A DNA stretch of 54,657 nt from Desulfocapsa sp. (GTDB lineage Bacteria; Desulfobacterota; Desulfobulbia; Desulfobulbales; Desulfocapsaceae): contig JAIPEF010000005.1 in assembly GCA_021737265.1 (NCBI GenBank), positions 1-54,657 on the forward strand, written 5' to 3'. The translations under genes were made by a program, and so were the position numbers. Positions 1 to 9,339 of this stretch are shown here, in pieces (position 1 is the first letter of the stretch; each line of letters starts with the position of its first letter). The notes beneath the pieces were generated by a model. It saw only the letters and a program-made list of their open reading frames with translations, had not been told where the DNA came from and ran no database searches.

Positions 1-136
1 TTTATGCCCGGTAGTTAGGGTGAAAAGCTTCATATTGGAGGCGTGCAATTTTTCTATCATTTCGGCGTACATACGGTACGTCGTAATGATAGAAAAATTG
101 TAACAACGAACAAGATGAAGAGTTTTTACGACGCCA
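1..136 (+). repeat. Nested palindromic repeat element, copy 1 (left end outside window)
   Basis: The right terminus reads TTTTTACGACGCCA, as in the other copies. The core is a long hairpin: 46-61 (CAATTTTTCTATCATT) is perfectly complementary to 85-100. Inside it, 63-70 (CGGCGTAC) pairs with 76-83 (GTACGTCG) apart from one G-T. An outer stem CTTCAT (28-33) pairs with ATGAAG (115-120). The left part carries the TTTATGCCCGGTAGTTAGGG module also found in copies 2 and 3. The element ends 39 bp before the ppsR start codon. The left boundary and any target duplication lie outside the window. Confidence 0.75.
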
Positions 137-175
137 TCATCAGTAATAAACCAAACAATCACAGGAAACAAGCAG

Positions 176-994
176 ATGTGGCATTCAAAAGATGTTTATT
201 ACATCTCAGGAAGTACTGGGATCCTGGCAGAGGATCTGGGCAAATCCCTGCTTTGTCAATTTCCGGAGATCAGTTTCAATACGGAGAAAATCCCTTTTAT
301 CCGCACTGAAGAGGATGCCACCAAGGCTCTTGAACACATCCTCTCCAGATCAACTGGTCGCTATCCCCTGGTCTTTTCAACCATCATGAGCAAAGCCCTT
401 ATCGCTATCCTTGATGTCCCGGAGGTTGAGTTTTTCAACATCTGCGATTATTACCTGGAACAACTTGAGGTTATCCTGGAAGCAAAACCTCTCCGGTTGT
501 CAGGGTGTTCAAGGCACCTTGACGAATCAACCATGGCCAACCGGGTCAATGCCATCCAGTATTGCATTGCCCATGACGACGGCTCTCTGCTCAAGGATTA
601 CGACGAGGCAGAAGTGATTCTCCTTGGCGTTTCCCGTTCCGGTAAAACTCCCATCTCCGTGTACCTGGCGACCCAGATGGGAATCAAGGCGGCAAACTAT
701 CCACTTGTTGCCGAGGATCTTGACAGTTATCGCTTACCGTCAGCCATCATTCGTAACAAGGCAAGGGCTATCGGCCTCTCCACCAGCCCGGAAAACCTCC
801 ATTTTGTCAGAGAAAAACGCTACGAAGGCTCCACCTACGCCAGCCCCAGCACCTGCGCCAATGAGCTCAGACAGGCAAACCAGATATTTCTGAATTACAA
901 TATACCGATTATTGTCTCAGACGGCAGGTCCATTGAGGAGACAGCAACCCAGGTCGCCCAGCAAATGTCATTGAAACGATTACCGCGCCTCTAG
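176..994 (+). CDS. ppsR: PEP synthase regulatory protein (bifunctional kinase/pyrophosphorylase, DUF299)
   Basis: Cytoplasmic regulator that inactivates phosphoenolpyruvate synthase by ADP-dependent phosphorylation and reactivates it by phosphate-dependent dephosphorylation (family knowledge). The 272-aa product has the usual family length. It opens with the family signature YYISGSTGILAEDLGK (residues 9-24) and has a P-loop GVSRSGKT at 151-158, followed by the conserved region around RNKARAIGLST. The ATG at 176 is preceded by AGGAAA and fits the family N-terminus, so longer upstream frames are rejected. A palindromic repeat lies 39 bp upstream, in the likely leader. The gene is followed by a two-TM protein and a YchJ-like gene. 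Family assignment is firm; the target enzyme is not in the window. Confidence 0.93.
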   Translation: MWHSKDVYYISGSTGILAEDLGKSLLCQFPEISFNTEKIPFIRTEEDATKALEHILSRSTGRYPLVFSTIMSKALIAILDVPEVEFFNICDYYLEQLEVILEAKPLRLSGCSRHLDESTMANRVNAIQYCIAHDDGSLLKDYDEAEVILLGVSRSGKTPISVYLATQMGIKAANYPLVAEDLDSYRLPSAIIRNKARAIGLSTSPENLHFVREKRYEGSTYASPSTCANELRQANQIFLNYNIPIIVSDGRSIEETATQVAQQMSLKRLPRL

Positions 995-1026
995 TTGTAG
1001 AGGCAAACCAAACAAAAGGAAAACAC

Positions 1027-1254
1027 ATGAAATTTATCGATAAAATCCCAATGGTTGTACTCCTTATTTTATGCGTTCTTCTCGGACTTGCACCATTTGT
1101 TCCAGAGCCGCACATCGTGGAAAAAATTCGTATGCTGAGCCAGGGGACCTTGACAAAGCCAATCGATATTTTTGACCTCTTGTACCATGGGGCACCTTTT
1201 ATTCTCCTTGCAATCAAGCTGATCCGTCTAAAAACCCATGGGGCCAGCCAATGA
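1027..1254 (+). CDS. Small two-TM membrane protein (often annotated RND-transporter-like)
   Basis: A 75-aa protein with one hydrophobic segment at about residues 8-26 and a second at about 50-67, separated by a hydrophilic stretch containing FVPEPHIVEKIRML. Proteins with this pattern are common in Proteobacteria and are usually annotated as small hypothetical or RND-associated proteins without experimental support. A good ribosome site (AAAGGAAA) precedes the ATG. The stop overlaps the start of the next gene by four bases (ATGA), so the two are probably translationally coupled. No function is assigned. Confidence 0.75.
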   Translation: MKFIDKIPMVVLLILCVLLGLAPFVPEPHIVEKIRMLSQGTLTKPIDIFDLLYHGAPFILLAIKLIRLKTHGASQ

Positions 1255-1736
1255 ACAAAAAGACTTTATGCCCTTGTGGAAGCGGTAAACTCTTCACAGA
1301 CTGTTGTGCTGTGGTTTTGGATGACCACAGCAAGGCCCTTACCGCCTTACAGCTTATGCGTTCCCGTTACACCGCATTTACCCTGGCCAGGAATGATTAC
1401 CTTAAGGAGAGCTGGGCCACTGAGACCCGGCCGGAAGAGTTGGATGTGGAAGATCCAGCCATCCAGTGGCTTGGACTCGACATAGAAGAATACGATCAGG
1501 GTGAAACAGTGGATACAGAGGGAACAGTCACTTTTACTGCCAGATTTCTCAGTTCCGGCCATCACTGTAAATTACATGAACAATCCAGGTTTATCAAACG
1601 CAACAATCTCTGGTACTACCTGGATGGAAAAAGCAACTCCAGCACCAGGAAAACAGGGAGAAATGAGCCCTGCCCCTGCGGATCCGGAAAAAAATTCAAA
1701 AAATGCTGTTTAAAGAAAAGTCGTGATTTGCAGTAA
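1251..1736 (+). CDS. ychJ: YchJ-like protein with two SEC-C zinc motifs
   Basis: A 161-aa UPF0225/YchJ-family protein. It has a SEC-C type zinc motif at the N-terminus (CPCGSGKLFTDCC, residues 8-20) and another at the C-terminus (CPCGSGKKFKKCC). Between them is a compact NTF2-like domain with SRYTAFTLARNDYLKESW. SEC-C motifs bind Zn(II) and also occur in SecA. The physiological role of YchJ is not established. The start overlaps the preceding small membrane gene by ATGA. The gene converges on the large glycosyltransferase gene, which ends 22 bp away, with no clear hairpin terminator between them. Confidence 0.88.
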   Translation: MNKKTLCPCGSGKLFTDCCAVVLDDHSKALTALQLMRSRYTAFTLARNDYLKESWATETRPEELDVEDPAIQWLGLDIEEYDQGETVDTEGTVTFTARFLSSGHHCKLHEQSRFIKRNNLWYYLDGKSNSSTRKTGRNEPCPCGSGKKFKKCCLKKSRDLQ

Positions 1737-1757
1737 CCGGAAGCTGTCACCACTCAA

Positions 1758-4700
1758 CTATCCTATTTGGATAGTAAACCTCTCGTTGTCCAGAGAAAGA
1801 TGCGGACTGAAATAAGGATCCCCGTTCTCAAAGAAATTGTCCCACTTTGCGTTAAAGGCCTCTGTCTCTCTCTCCAGCCGTGCGAGTTTTTCCGGTGTGT
1901 CCTCATACCCCCGTGACTGAGATTCATAGTGATACAATTCACAGTATGGTGTCAAAACATTCCGGTATCCCTTTTTCAATAGGGACATACACAAATCCAC
2001 GTCATTAAAGGCAATACCAAACTTTTCACTATCCATACCGCCTACCTCTTCATAGCGTTCCTTTTTGATCATCAGGCAGGCACCAGTCACGGCGCTGACG
2101 TTATGAATCACATGGGGTCTGGCATAATAGCCCACATCATCTTTATGGAAAAGACGGAACGGGTGGCCGCCAACGCCTGTCATGCCAATGACCACCCCTG
2201 AATGCTGTATGGTGTCATCAGGATAATATAATTTTCCTCCCACCACTCCAATTCCAGGTTGCTGGGCATGCTCAAGCAAAGCCTCTATCCATTCCGGAGA
2301 AATGACCGCGGTATCATTATTGAGAAAAACAATATAGTCTCCCCGGGCCTTTTCAACACCGTAGTTACATATGGCGGCAAAATTAAACACTTTACTGTAG
2401 GGAACAAAAGAAATCCGTTTATCAAGACGCGTAAGGCTCTCCAGAGCCTTGACCGTCTTCTGCTCTTCGGAGTTATTATCAATGCCTAGAATTTCAAAAT
2501 TGTGATAACTGCTCTTGCCAATGATTGATTGGACACAGGTTTTCAGGAGTTCCGGTTTGTCCTTAAATGGAATAATAATCGTCACCAGCGGATTTCCGGT
2601 GATGTCATGACTCACCCGATAACTGCCCTGATATTTTGCAAAAGAGACCGTTCCCTGAATTCCCTTCCGTTCAAGAGATGCCTCAATTGCCCGCCGTCCA
2701 GCTTCCCACGCATATGATTTCGAATCATAAACCGCTGCAGTGGAACCGGGAATTTTTCGCCAATGGTATAAAATTTTGGGAATATGAATGACTTTAGCAG
2801 CTTTTTCTATGGAACGAAGAATCAGGTCATGATCCTGGGAACCGTCAAAGCCTTTACTGAATCCGCCGATTTCATCAAGGATTGTTTTTCGAATAACGGT
2901 AAAGTGACAGATGTAGTTCTGTGAATAAATGAGCTCAGGCGAATAATCGGGTTTAAAAAACGGGTCGACCCGGTGTCCCTGCATATCCTTCTTGTCTTCA
3001 TCGCTGTAGATCAGGCCGACATCCGGATATTCATTGATCACCTTCACGTTTTCATACAGGGCATCGATACTGAGCTCGTCGTCATGGTCAAGAAGCCCTA
3101 CATACTCACCCGTTGCCATGGCAAGGGCCGCATTGGAGGTGAGGGCAATCCCTTCATTGACTGATTTAAGGGAGACCTTTATCCTCTCATCCTTCTGAGC
3201 ATATCGCTTCAGCACCTCCGCAACATGAGGGCTGGGAGAACAGTCATCACACAGGCAGAGCTCCCAGTTTTCATACAACTGACCACGAATGGACTCTATG
3301 GCCAGCTCCAGCCACTTCTGATCAACGTCATAGACCGGGACAACGATACTGATGAGAGGTTTATGAACAAATGCCTCTATGTTGCTTCTGATCTCCTGGA
3401 TGTCATATTCTGTCAGCTCATGGTTTTTCACCCAGAGGTCATAATCACTTTTCAGAAAACCAAGGGTGGCAACATTTGGATTGGCCTTCCACTTGCCTTT
3501 GGCCTTTCTGTAAAAATGTTTAAACCCATCATTCTTTATTGTCTGGACACTTTTGCTGAGAAGGGCTTTGCCGTCAAGAAAACGATAATATATTTTTTGC
3601 CTTATCCATTCTGCTGCACGCCAGAGGCGGGTTTGCTGCATTTGAGTGACTGTTTCTTCCAATTGCTGAATATGGATCTCTTTGGTCTTGACCTGATCAC
3701 TCTTCTCCTTGAGCTTAGCGGCCTGATCACTGATTCTCTCGGCCTGCTTCTGACTTATTTTCTCAAGCTCTTCTAAAACTTTTAATTTTTCATTCTTTTT
3801 AAACAACTCATTACCCACCTTTTCCATGGCGATCAGGTAATCGGCAGATTTAGGCCAATCCATCTCCACAACCACCCGTGCTATCCTATACCTGGCTAGA
3901 TCTTCGACACTATCGTGCAAATCAAAAGATAAAGAGGGATCCTCACCAATGGAAAAGAATGTCTCTCCCAAACCATTATGGCAATACAAGAGGGCATCAA
4001 GTTCAGCAACCTGCGCAAGCTCTTTTCCACCCCTGGCTTCAAACAGCAGCTTTTCCGCACAACTCTCCACTGTTCTGTCACAGCCAAATACAGAAACAGA
4101 TTGAATACGAAAAAACCCCGGACGATCACAGGGATCTAAACGAAAACGTGACACCCCCTCACCGATATGGGGTAAATCGAAAACCAGTGTCTGGGTCTCT
4201 TTTCCTTCTCCGGCAGAAACCAGGATACTCCTGTCTTCACTCCAGCTTTCATCCTCTTCAGCCCAATACAGTTGAGCTGGGAAAACATTTGCACCGACAG
4301 AATGCCTGCCGCGAATGAGCGGCTCAACAAGCATAGCCTTTACAGGGTTTGCACGAACCTGACCGTTGACCTCTTTTTGAAAGTTTTCTTCCAGCCCAAT
4401 AAAGTCATCGAGATGCTTCTGCAGGGGAAGTGATAACAGAGAGAAACCGTACTCAATAAAATCGAACAGGGTAGAGAGATTATTCTGCTGAGCGATATTT
4501 CCCAACAACATCTCATTAGAGCAGGGAAACCAGAGCAGGGCTCGAAAAAGGACAAATTCCGGGATCAGAGTGGCAGATGTTCTCCACTCCTTATCAATGG
4601 CCCGATAGTCCCCATTTTCAGCAACCACAATATTGAACGGCAGTAAATCCAGGGCATCTGATGGATCTTCAGTCTCCTGCCAATACTCACACAGATACGC

Positions 4701-5966
4701 ATAATAGTCCTGCAGACAGGAAGTAAAAGAGGTCAGGTCGTCATCCATAGCTGCATGAATCCACCTGGACACCAGGAGGGTGCCGGTTTCATACTCAGTG
4801 TCGAACAAATCCTGCTGGAGGAAATCTGAAGCTGCTGTTTCGCCATCGATCAACCGCTTTTTGATTACTGTGGCGTGAGCACTCTGCTTATGGGTAACGG
4901 TACGATATTCAGGCTTCCTGCCATGACTGGAAATATGCATAAAATCAGAACCGCATACCTCGTCCAACCGTTGCTCCTCAGTGGAGAGCACTACAAAAAA
5001 AGAATTAGCGAACTTTTCCAGCTGACCGCTGTTATGCAGTGATTCCCACAACAGGTATTCATTGAGGTTCGTTTTGACAGGATTTCCGTTATCTGTAGAA
5101 AGTGTCCTGTACAGGTTTGAATGGGCAAACGGGTTGGTTGTGACAAAACTTTCCGAAAGGATTGCCCGGGCCATCTTATAATCCGGAAATGGAAAGAAAA
5201 AGCGATGGAAAAATCCCCCTGTACATTCACGCAGGATGGATTTCCATTCGTCATAATCATAGGTCCTGATTCCTTTACCCGCCGGATAGCCATACAACCC
5301 CCGGAACGGCTGCCCGTAATGATCTTCATTGGAGCCCAGCCAGTATTTCAATCCCATTCTGTTTTCAATAGCAATACAGGCAACCCCATCGGGTTTTAAG
5401 GTTTTCAGAGCACGGCCAAGAACCTCAACCAGGGCATCTCTATCATCATAACCGGGGAGAAACTTGCTTGCGTATTCCAGCACCCCATTTAAAAACACAC
5501 CATCGTAAGATGAATTCTCGAAGTGCAAATCATTAAAGTTAGAATGGTGGACATGAACATTCTCCAAGTCAGCACAACGCAAACGGGTCAGTTCTGCCCT
5601 TTTTATGTTCCCCTCCACAGCATCCAGTACCATCCCCTGCTCACCGAGATACCTGGAGATCGCACCACACCCTGAACCCAACTCAAGACCGGATGCAATT
5701 CCATCCAGGTTCAAGAAACGATATACATTTGCCCTGTCACTGCTTAAGTGATACTCAGACGTCCAGTCAAAAACATGAGATTCCAGCTCCAGGGAGAGGC
5801 TACTTCGATCCTGCGAACCATTGATCACCTTATTGAGGTATTTTTCACTTGTGTCACCATCCGAATAATCAAAAGGCTTCTTTCCATCAGCAGTCCACAC
5901 TCCAGACGAGGAAAGGCTCAAATCATTCGTTTTTGCCAGTGAAGACCTTTTCATATTTTGCACCAC
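1758..5966 (-). CDS. Trifunctional methyltransferase / GT2 / GT2 glycosyltransferase
   Basis: A 1402-aa multidomain cytoplasmic enzyme, probably building and capping surface glycan. Residues about 85-250 form a class I SAM methyltransferase with motif I LELGSGCGAISRYLG at about 94-108. A middle region of unknown fold follows, then a coiled coil at roughly 700-780. A first GT-A (GT2) domain starts near 868 (PLISIVVPVYD, with LLDHDDE as the DxD-type motif). A second GT2 domain starts near 1125 (PLVTIIIPFKD, FLNNDT, then GIAFNDVDLCM). Long GT2-GT2 proteins of this type occur in O-antigen and capsule loci. The start shown is GTG; an in-frame ATG four codons later (5954) is an equally good start. 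Acceptor and donor are unknown. Confidence 0.85.
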   Translation of the reverse strand: MVQNMKRSSLAKTNDLSLSSSGVWTADGKKPFDYSDGDTSEKYLNKVINGSQDRSSLSLELESHVFDWTSEYHLSSDRANVYRFLNLDGIASGLELGSGCGAISRYLGEQGMVLDAVEGNIKRAELTRLRCADLENVHVHHSNFNDLHFENSSYDGVFLNGVLEYASKFLPGYDDRDALVEVLGRALKTLKPDGVACIAIENRMGLKYWLGSNEDHYGQPFRGLYGYPAGKGIRTYDYDEWKSILRECTGGFFHRFFFPFPDYKMARAILSESFVTTNPFAHSNLYRTLSTDNGNPVKTNLNEYLLWESLHNSGQLEKFANSFFVVLSTEEQRLDEVCGSDFMHISSHGRKPEYRTVTHKQSAHATVIKKRLIDGETAASDFLQQDLFDTEYETGTLLVSRWIHAAMDDDLTSFTSCLQDYYAYLCEYWQETEDPSDALDLLPFNIVVAENGDYRAIDKEWRTSATLIPEFVLFRALLWFPCSNEMLLGNIAQQNNLSTLFDFIEYGFSLLSLPLQKHLDDFIGLEENFQKEVNGQVRANPVKAMLVEPLIRGRHSVGANVFPAQLYWAEEDESWSEDRSILVSAGEGKETQTLVFDLPHIGEGVSRFRLDPCDRPGFFRIQSVSVFGCDRTVESCAEKLLFEARGGKELAQVAELDALLYCHNGLGETFFSIGEDPSLSFDLHDSVEDLARYRIARVVVEMDWPKSADYLIAMEKVGNELFKKNEKLKVLEELEKISQKQAERISDQAAKLKEKSDQVKTKEIHIQQLEETVTQMQQTRLWRAAEWIRQKIYYRFLDGKALLSKSVQTIKNDGFKHFYRKAKGKWKANPNVATLGFLKSDYDLWVKNHELTEYDIQEIRSNIEAFVHKPLISIVVPVYDVDQKWLELAIESIRGQLYENWELCLCDDCSPSPHVAEVLKRYAQKDERIKVSLKSVNEGIALTSNAALAMATGEYVGLLDHDDELSIDALYENVKVINEYPDVGLIYSDEDKKDMQGHRVDPFFKPDYSPELIYSQNYICHFTVIRKTILDEIGGFSKGFDGSQDHDLILRSIEKAAKVIHIPKILYHWRKIPGSTAAVYDSKSYAWEAGRRAIEASLERKGIQGTVSFAKYQGSYRVSHDITGNPLVTIIIPFKDKPELLKTCVQSIIGKSSYHNFEILGIDNNSEEQKTVKALESLTRLDKRISFVPYSKVFNFAAICNYGVEKARGDYIVFLNNDTAVISPEWIEALLEHAQQPGIGVVGGKLYYPDDTIQHSGVVIGMTGVGGHPFRLFHKDDVGYYARPHVIHNVSAVTGACLMIKKERYEEVGGMDSEKFGIAFNDVDLCMSLLKKGYRNVLTPYCELYHYESQSRGYEDTPEKLARLERETEAFNAKWDNFFENGDPYFSPHLSLDNERFTIQIG

Positions 5967-6159
5967 GAATTTTCTACCATTTTGTAAACACTCTCTTACC
6001 TCATGGTTCTGCCTGAGAAAAGCTCATACCACGGCTCAATAACTTATCTTATTTTTCATAGGAATACTGATTTTTAAGTGAAAATCAACACCCGGATTTT
6101 TTTCGAATTTTTCATAGTAATGTACTCGGAACAGCATGGCAAGACAGGAAAAAAGGGGA

Positions 6160-6825
6160 TCAGAAAAAAACAGTACAATTTTCAGGAGGATTCTCCCGTA
6201 ACCGGGAAATCAGCTGTGAGCCACGGCTGCCATTGTAACGATAGAACCAAACGGTCTCGGCAAGACTCGGTTCCCAGTGGGTGGTCTCCCCTGCTACCCA
6301 TGCAGGAGTAAAGCCATGGATATTGATAAGGCATCTGAATGGGTACTTTCTGTTAACAGTAACGGGTAACGTGGCATCACCTGTTATATTTTTGTCGGTA
6401 GCCAGATCAATAAGTGTTTGATGAACTGACACCTTGGCTTGAGGATCATTTTCCAGCAACAGAAGAAGAGCACTAAAAGGTATCATACGCACTGCTGGCC
6501 TGTTGAGTAATTCCATATTCTCCACATAGAGAAACGGTTGATGGTACACTCGACGCTGAAAAACGGTATCCTGAGCAAACACTCCGCTGAGAACAGCGCT
6601 TGTCGTTGGATCCGTTAAAACAGGTTGTCTTCCCTGTGCAATGACCTCGGTAACCATTGGCCGCCAATCAGGCCACCAAGGTTTGGAATTCAGCAACAAA
6701 AAGTCTAATTTCCCATACACTGGCCCTGAGCGGATCCCCGCTAGCAGAAACAGCAACAAGACACAAACAGTAAAATAGACTATCCTGATCTTTTTAATCG
6801 AAAACCGATTTTTTTGTCTCTTCAA
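6160..6825 (-). CDS. One-TM protein, probable C-terminal half of a membrane glycosyltransferase
   Basis: A 221-aa product with a basic N-terminus, one TM segment at about residues 14-33 and a soluble, presumably periplasmic, remainder of unknown family. Its only early start is TTG, which overlaps the TGA of the preceding polytopic gene (TTGA); the first ATG is near residue 57. Together the two ORFs have the architecture of a single GT-C-like enzyme with a last TM helix and a periplasmic tail. The locus may therefore be a coupled two-gene unit or one gene broken by a one-base frameshift. No catalytic motif is recognised. Confidence 0.55.
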   Translation of the reverse strand: MKRQKNRFSIKKIRIVYFTVCVLLLFLLAGIRSGPVYGKLDFLLLNSKPWWPDWRPMVTEVIAQGRQPVLTDPTTSAVLSGVFAQDTVFQRRVYHQPFLYVENMELLNRPAVRMIPFSALLLLLENDPQAKVSVHQTLIDLATDKNITGDATLPVTVNRKYPFRCLINIHGFTPAWVAGETTHWEPSLAETVWFYRYNGSRGSQLISRLRENPPENCTVFF

Positions 6826-8207
6826 GCCATCAGCCTTCTACCTATTTTTCTTGCTGCAAGTATACATCTCGCCTCAACACCCCAGAAAAAATAAGCAAAG
6901 AACAACCAAAACATTGTGGCATAACACAAACGATAATACTCACGGCCTTCTACAAGAGAAAGCCAGGTGAAATGAAAGAGGGGAATGAAATACCCGATGA
7001 AAGGTAACAGAGCTAAAACAAAGACTCTTACCTTGACCGCGTTGTGTTTTCTAATCCAGTTCGGATAAAAAAATGGAAGTGCCAACAAGACAACAAGGAG
7101 ACCAATCGAGGTAAAGGAATCGTTGACCCGGAATTCCCATACCCTGCCAAAGAGATGAAAACCCATCCAGTGGACCACAATATGTTGATTGTGGTCCCAA
7201 AGATTTCTTGGAAAGAATGTTGCCAGGAAATTCCGGAAAGACTCCAACTGCGGCAGAAGGAAAAATATAATTACGAGAGAAAAGAGATAAAAACCCCGAA
7301 GAGTCATTGCATTTGAACGACCAGGTTCCCTTTGCTTTTCACCGGCAGAACCGGGTCCATTGTGTATAACTCCCTGCTCTCTTTGTCTCTTGCTGCGTGA
7401 TAGCTGCCAGATACGCTCATGGAGATTAAGCAACACCCAGCAGCTAAGCAAAAAGCACAAAAGAAATACTTCCTGCATATGGTTCACCCATAGGATAGGA
7501 ATGAGCAGCAGGGCAAAAAGGACTCCGCCTACCAGGGCAGGAAAATCTTTCCTGAAAAAGAATATCGCAGTCCATAGCCAGTAAAGCAAGAGAGAGGAAA
7601 AGGTTGGGGCCAGACTATAATAACTAAAATAACTGAAACGATTCGTGCCAAAAAACAGAAAAGAGATCAGGCAACTGAAAAATGCCCATCGACTTGGCAT
7701 ACCGCAACTCTTGCCAAGGATAAACAACCCGACACAGAGTACACCCAGATAGGTTCCATGCAGAACATTAATACGTCTCAGCATGTTGTCAGGCTGGACA
7801 TGCTCCTGATCGGAACAGAGAAATATCCCGGACATGCTGTAATGCCAAAACCCTTTATTGTTTGTCGGCAACTGATCTACCTGCGTATCACAGTAACTCT
7901 GTGTTCTCCGAAGATGTTCCAGGGGATCAGCAGGAGGTTCCAGAAAAGGCCCGAACCACACCCCAAAAGAAAAAAACAGGACAAATACTGTCAGGGCGCT
8001 ACGCCAGAATCTACGGGAAAGGATAATCAGGGTGACAGAGATTACTCCCCAGCCTAGAACACCGATCGCCGTAACAGAAAGATACGGAACAGGGACCACG
8101 TTTAAAATATGGTTTAGTGATATAAGGGAAAGGATAAGCCACAGGCAACCAAGCAAAAGAGCGGCCCAACGCTTCCCCATTCTCTTATCTCTTCGAGCTT
8201 CAGCCAT
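6822..8207 (-). CDS. Polytopic membrane protein, GT-C-like, function unknown
   Basis: A 461-aa protein with about ten to eleven hydrophobic segments, starting at about residues 12-30. An extracytoplasmic loop after the third helix contains acidic residues (PPADPLEHLRRT). The pattern is that of lipid-carrier-dependent glycosyltransferases or polymerases of polysaccharide loci, but I recognise no diagnostic motif. ATG at 8207 is used; MGKRW nine codons later is an alternative. The 3' end overlaps the following 221-aa ORF by four bases in the -1 frame. A role in chain assembly is inferred only from context. Confidence 0.6.
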   Translation of the reverse strand: MAEARRDKRMGKRWAALLLGCLWLILSLISLNHILNVVPVPYLSVTAIGVLGWGVISVTLIILSRRFWRSALTVFVLFFSFGVWFGPFLEPPADPLEHLRRTQSYCDTQVDQLPTNNKGFWHYSMSGIFLCSDQEHVQPDNMLRRINVLHGTYLGVLCVGLFILGKSCGMPSRWAFFSCLISFLFFGTNRFSYFSYYSLAPTFSSLLLYWLWTAIFFFRKDFPALVGGVLFALLLIPILWVNHMQEVFLLCFLLSCWVLLNLHERIWQLSRSKRQREQGVIHNGPGSAGEKQREPGRSNAMTLRGFYLFSLVIIFFLLPQLESFRNFLATFFPRNLWDHNQHIVVHWMGFHLFGRVWEFRVNDSFTSIGLLVVLLALPFFYPNWIRKHNAVKVRVFVLALLPFIGYFIPLFHFTWLSLVEGREYYRLCYATMFWLFFAYFFWGVEARCILAARKIGRRLMA

Positions 8208-8493
8208 GGTTTTATATCTTGTTATACCCTTCGCTCTTCAGCCTGCAAATTCTCAAATTGATCAGTTCTGTGCCGGCATATTACTCTTCGCCCAACAATA
8301 GTCAAAAGTGAGGAGAAAAAAACTGGCCATCATCACCCCATACACGGTTTTATACACTGAAAAAGTGCTAAGAGGAAAGAGCAAACTACTGCCAAGGCCC
8401 CCTATGGAATCAGCTGTGAAGGCTGCCTGTAAATGTTCGCCCCCCCAGTGACGAGAAAAGTAATAGTCTGAGTGCTACTCCCGAACTAACTTG

Positions 8494-9339
8494 TCACACC
8501 AAATCAGAACGTTCCGGATTGAAGGGACGGGGAGTAAAGCCGAGATCTGCAGTGGCTTTATCGTGGTCAAAATTCTGATCCTTATTCATCCTGACGGCCA
8601 TCTCTGTCGTCGGTGCTGACACAAAAGGCACGAGATTCAGCAGCCACACAACCAGGGAAAAGAGCAGTAACGGACACCTGACAAAACGGGGCTTACGCCC
8701 CAGGCCGGTAAAAATCCGTTCCACCATCAAGCGATAGCTGAGAACCTCATCCCCGGAAAGAACATACGCCTGTCTTGTGCCATCGGGTACCTGGAGAGCC
8801 GCAATACAGGCTGATACGACATCGTCAACATGGACAGGCTGCCGCAGCCCTGTACCCGCCCCTAAGATGGGAAAAAATCCCAACCGCTGGATGAGCCCGG
8901 CGATCTCTGTTACATTTTTATCCTTTCCCAATCCATAAATCAGGGTCGGCTGAAAAATAACCAGACTGCAACCATGCAACCCTGCCCACTTCATTCCCTG
9001 CTCTTCTCCCTCTATCAACCGGGAAGCCAATACACGATCAGAGGAGGATGGTGAAGCCTTCTTACTGAAACGACTGGTGGAGCTCAGGGCTATGAGACGT
9101 TGTGCTCCATGGATCTCAAAAAGATGAAAATGCTCGGGCAGGGTCCAGATTGGAGCCAGATAAAACCAGGTTCTGATAGGATCGACAACATCTTCTCCGG
9201 CCTGACGCAGAGGGAGTGTCCCCTCCCCTCCCTGTCGTGAAAAGGCAACCACCTGATACCCTCTCGTTTCAAGAAAAAGACGCAGTTGTTCCCCCACAAA
9301 ACTGCTGGCCCCTATCAGCCCAACTCGTTTGTCAGTCAC
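8494..9339 (-). CDS. Extended SDR-like NAD(P)-binding protein with degenerate active site
   Basis: A 281-aa Rossmann-fold protein of the NAD-dependent epimerase/dehydratase superfamily. The dinucleotide loop GLIGASSFVG is at residues 7-16. Later family features include SSTSRF, FQPTLIYGLG and the GLRQPVHVDDVVSACIAAL block. The catalytic YxxxK is not visible: the equivalent stretch reads RVLASRLIEGEE, with Val and Arg where Tyr and Lys are expected. It may bind a nucleotide without redox chemistry, act as an NmrA-like regulator, or use other residues. The start is GTG, overlapping the end of the upstream GT2 gene by eight bases. Nucleotide binding is likely; the reaction is unknown. Confidence 0.75.
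   Translation of the reverse strand: MTDKRVGLIGASSFVGEQLRLFLETRGYQVVAFSRQGGEGTLPLRQAGEDVVDPIRTWFYLAPIWTLPEHFHLFEIHGAQRLIALSSTSRFSKKASPSSSDRVLASRLIEGEEQGMKWAGLHGCSLVIFQPTLIYGLGKDKNVTEIAGLIQRLGFFPILGAGTGLRQPVHVDDVVSACIAALQVPDGTRQAYVLSGDEVLSYRLMVERIFTGLGRKPRFVRCPLLLFSLVVWLLNLVPFVSAPTTEMAVRMNKDQNFDHDKATADLGFTPRPFNPERSDLV

Noticed and set aside
43..309. 88-aa plus-strand frame across repeat copy 1
   Set aside because: It runs through the palindromic element and overlaps ppsR in another frame; no family resemblance.
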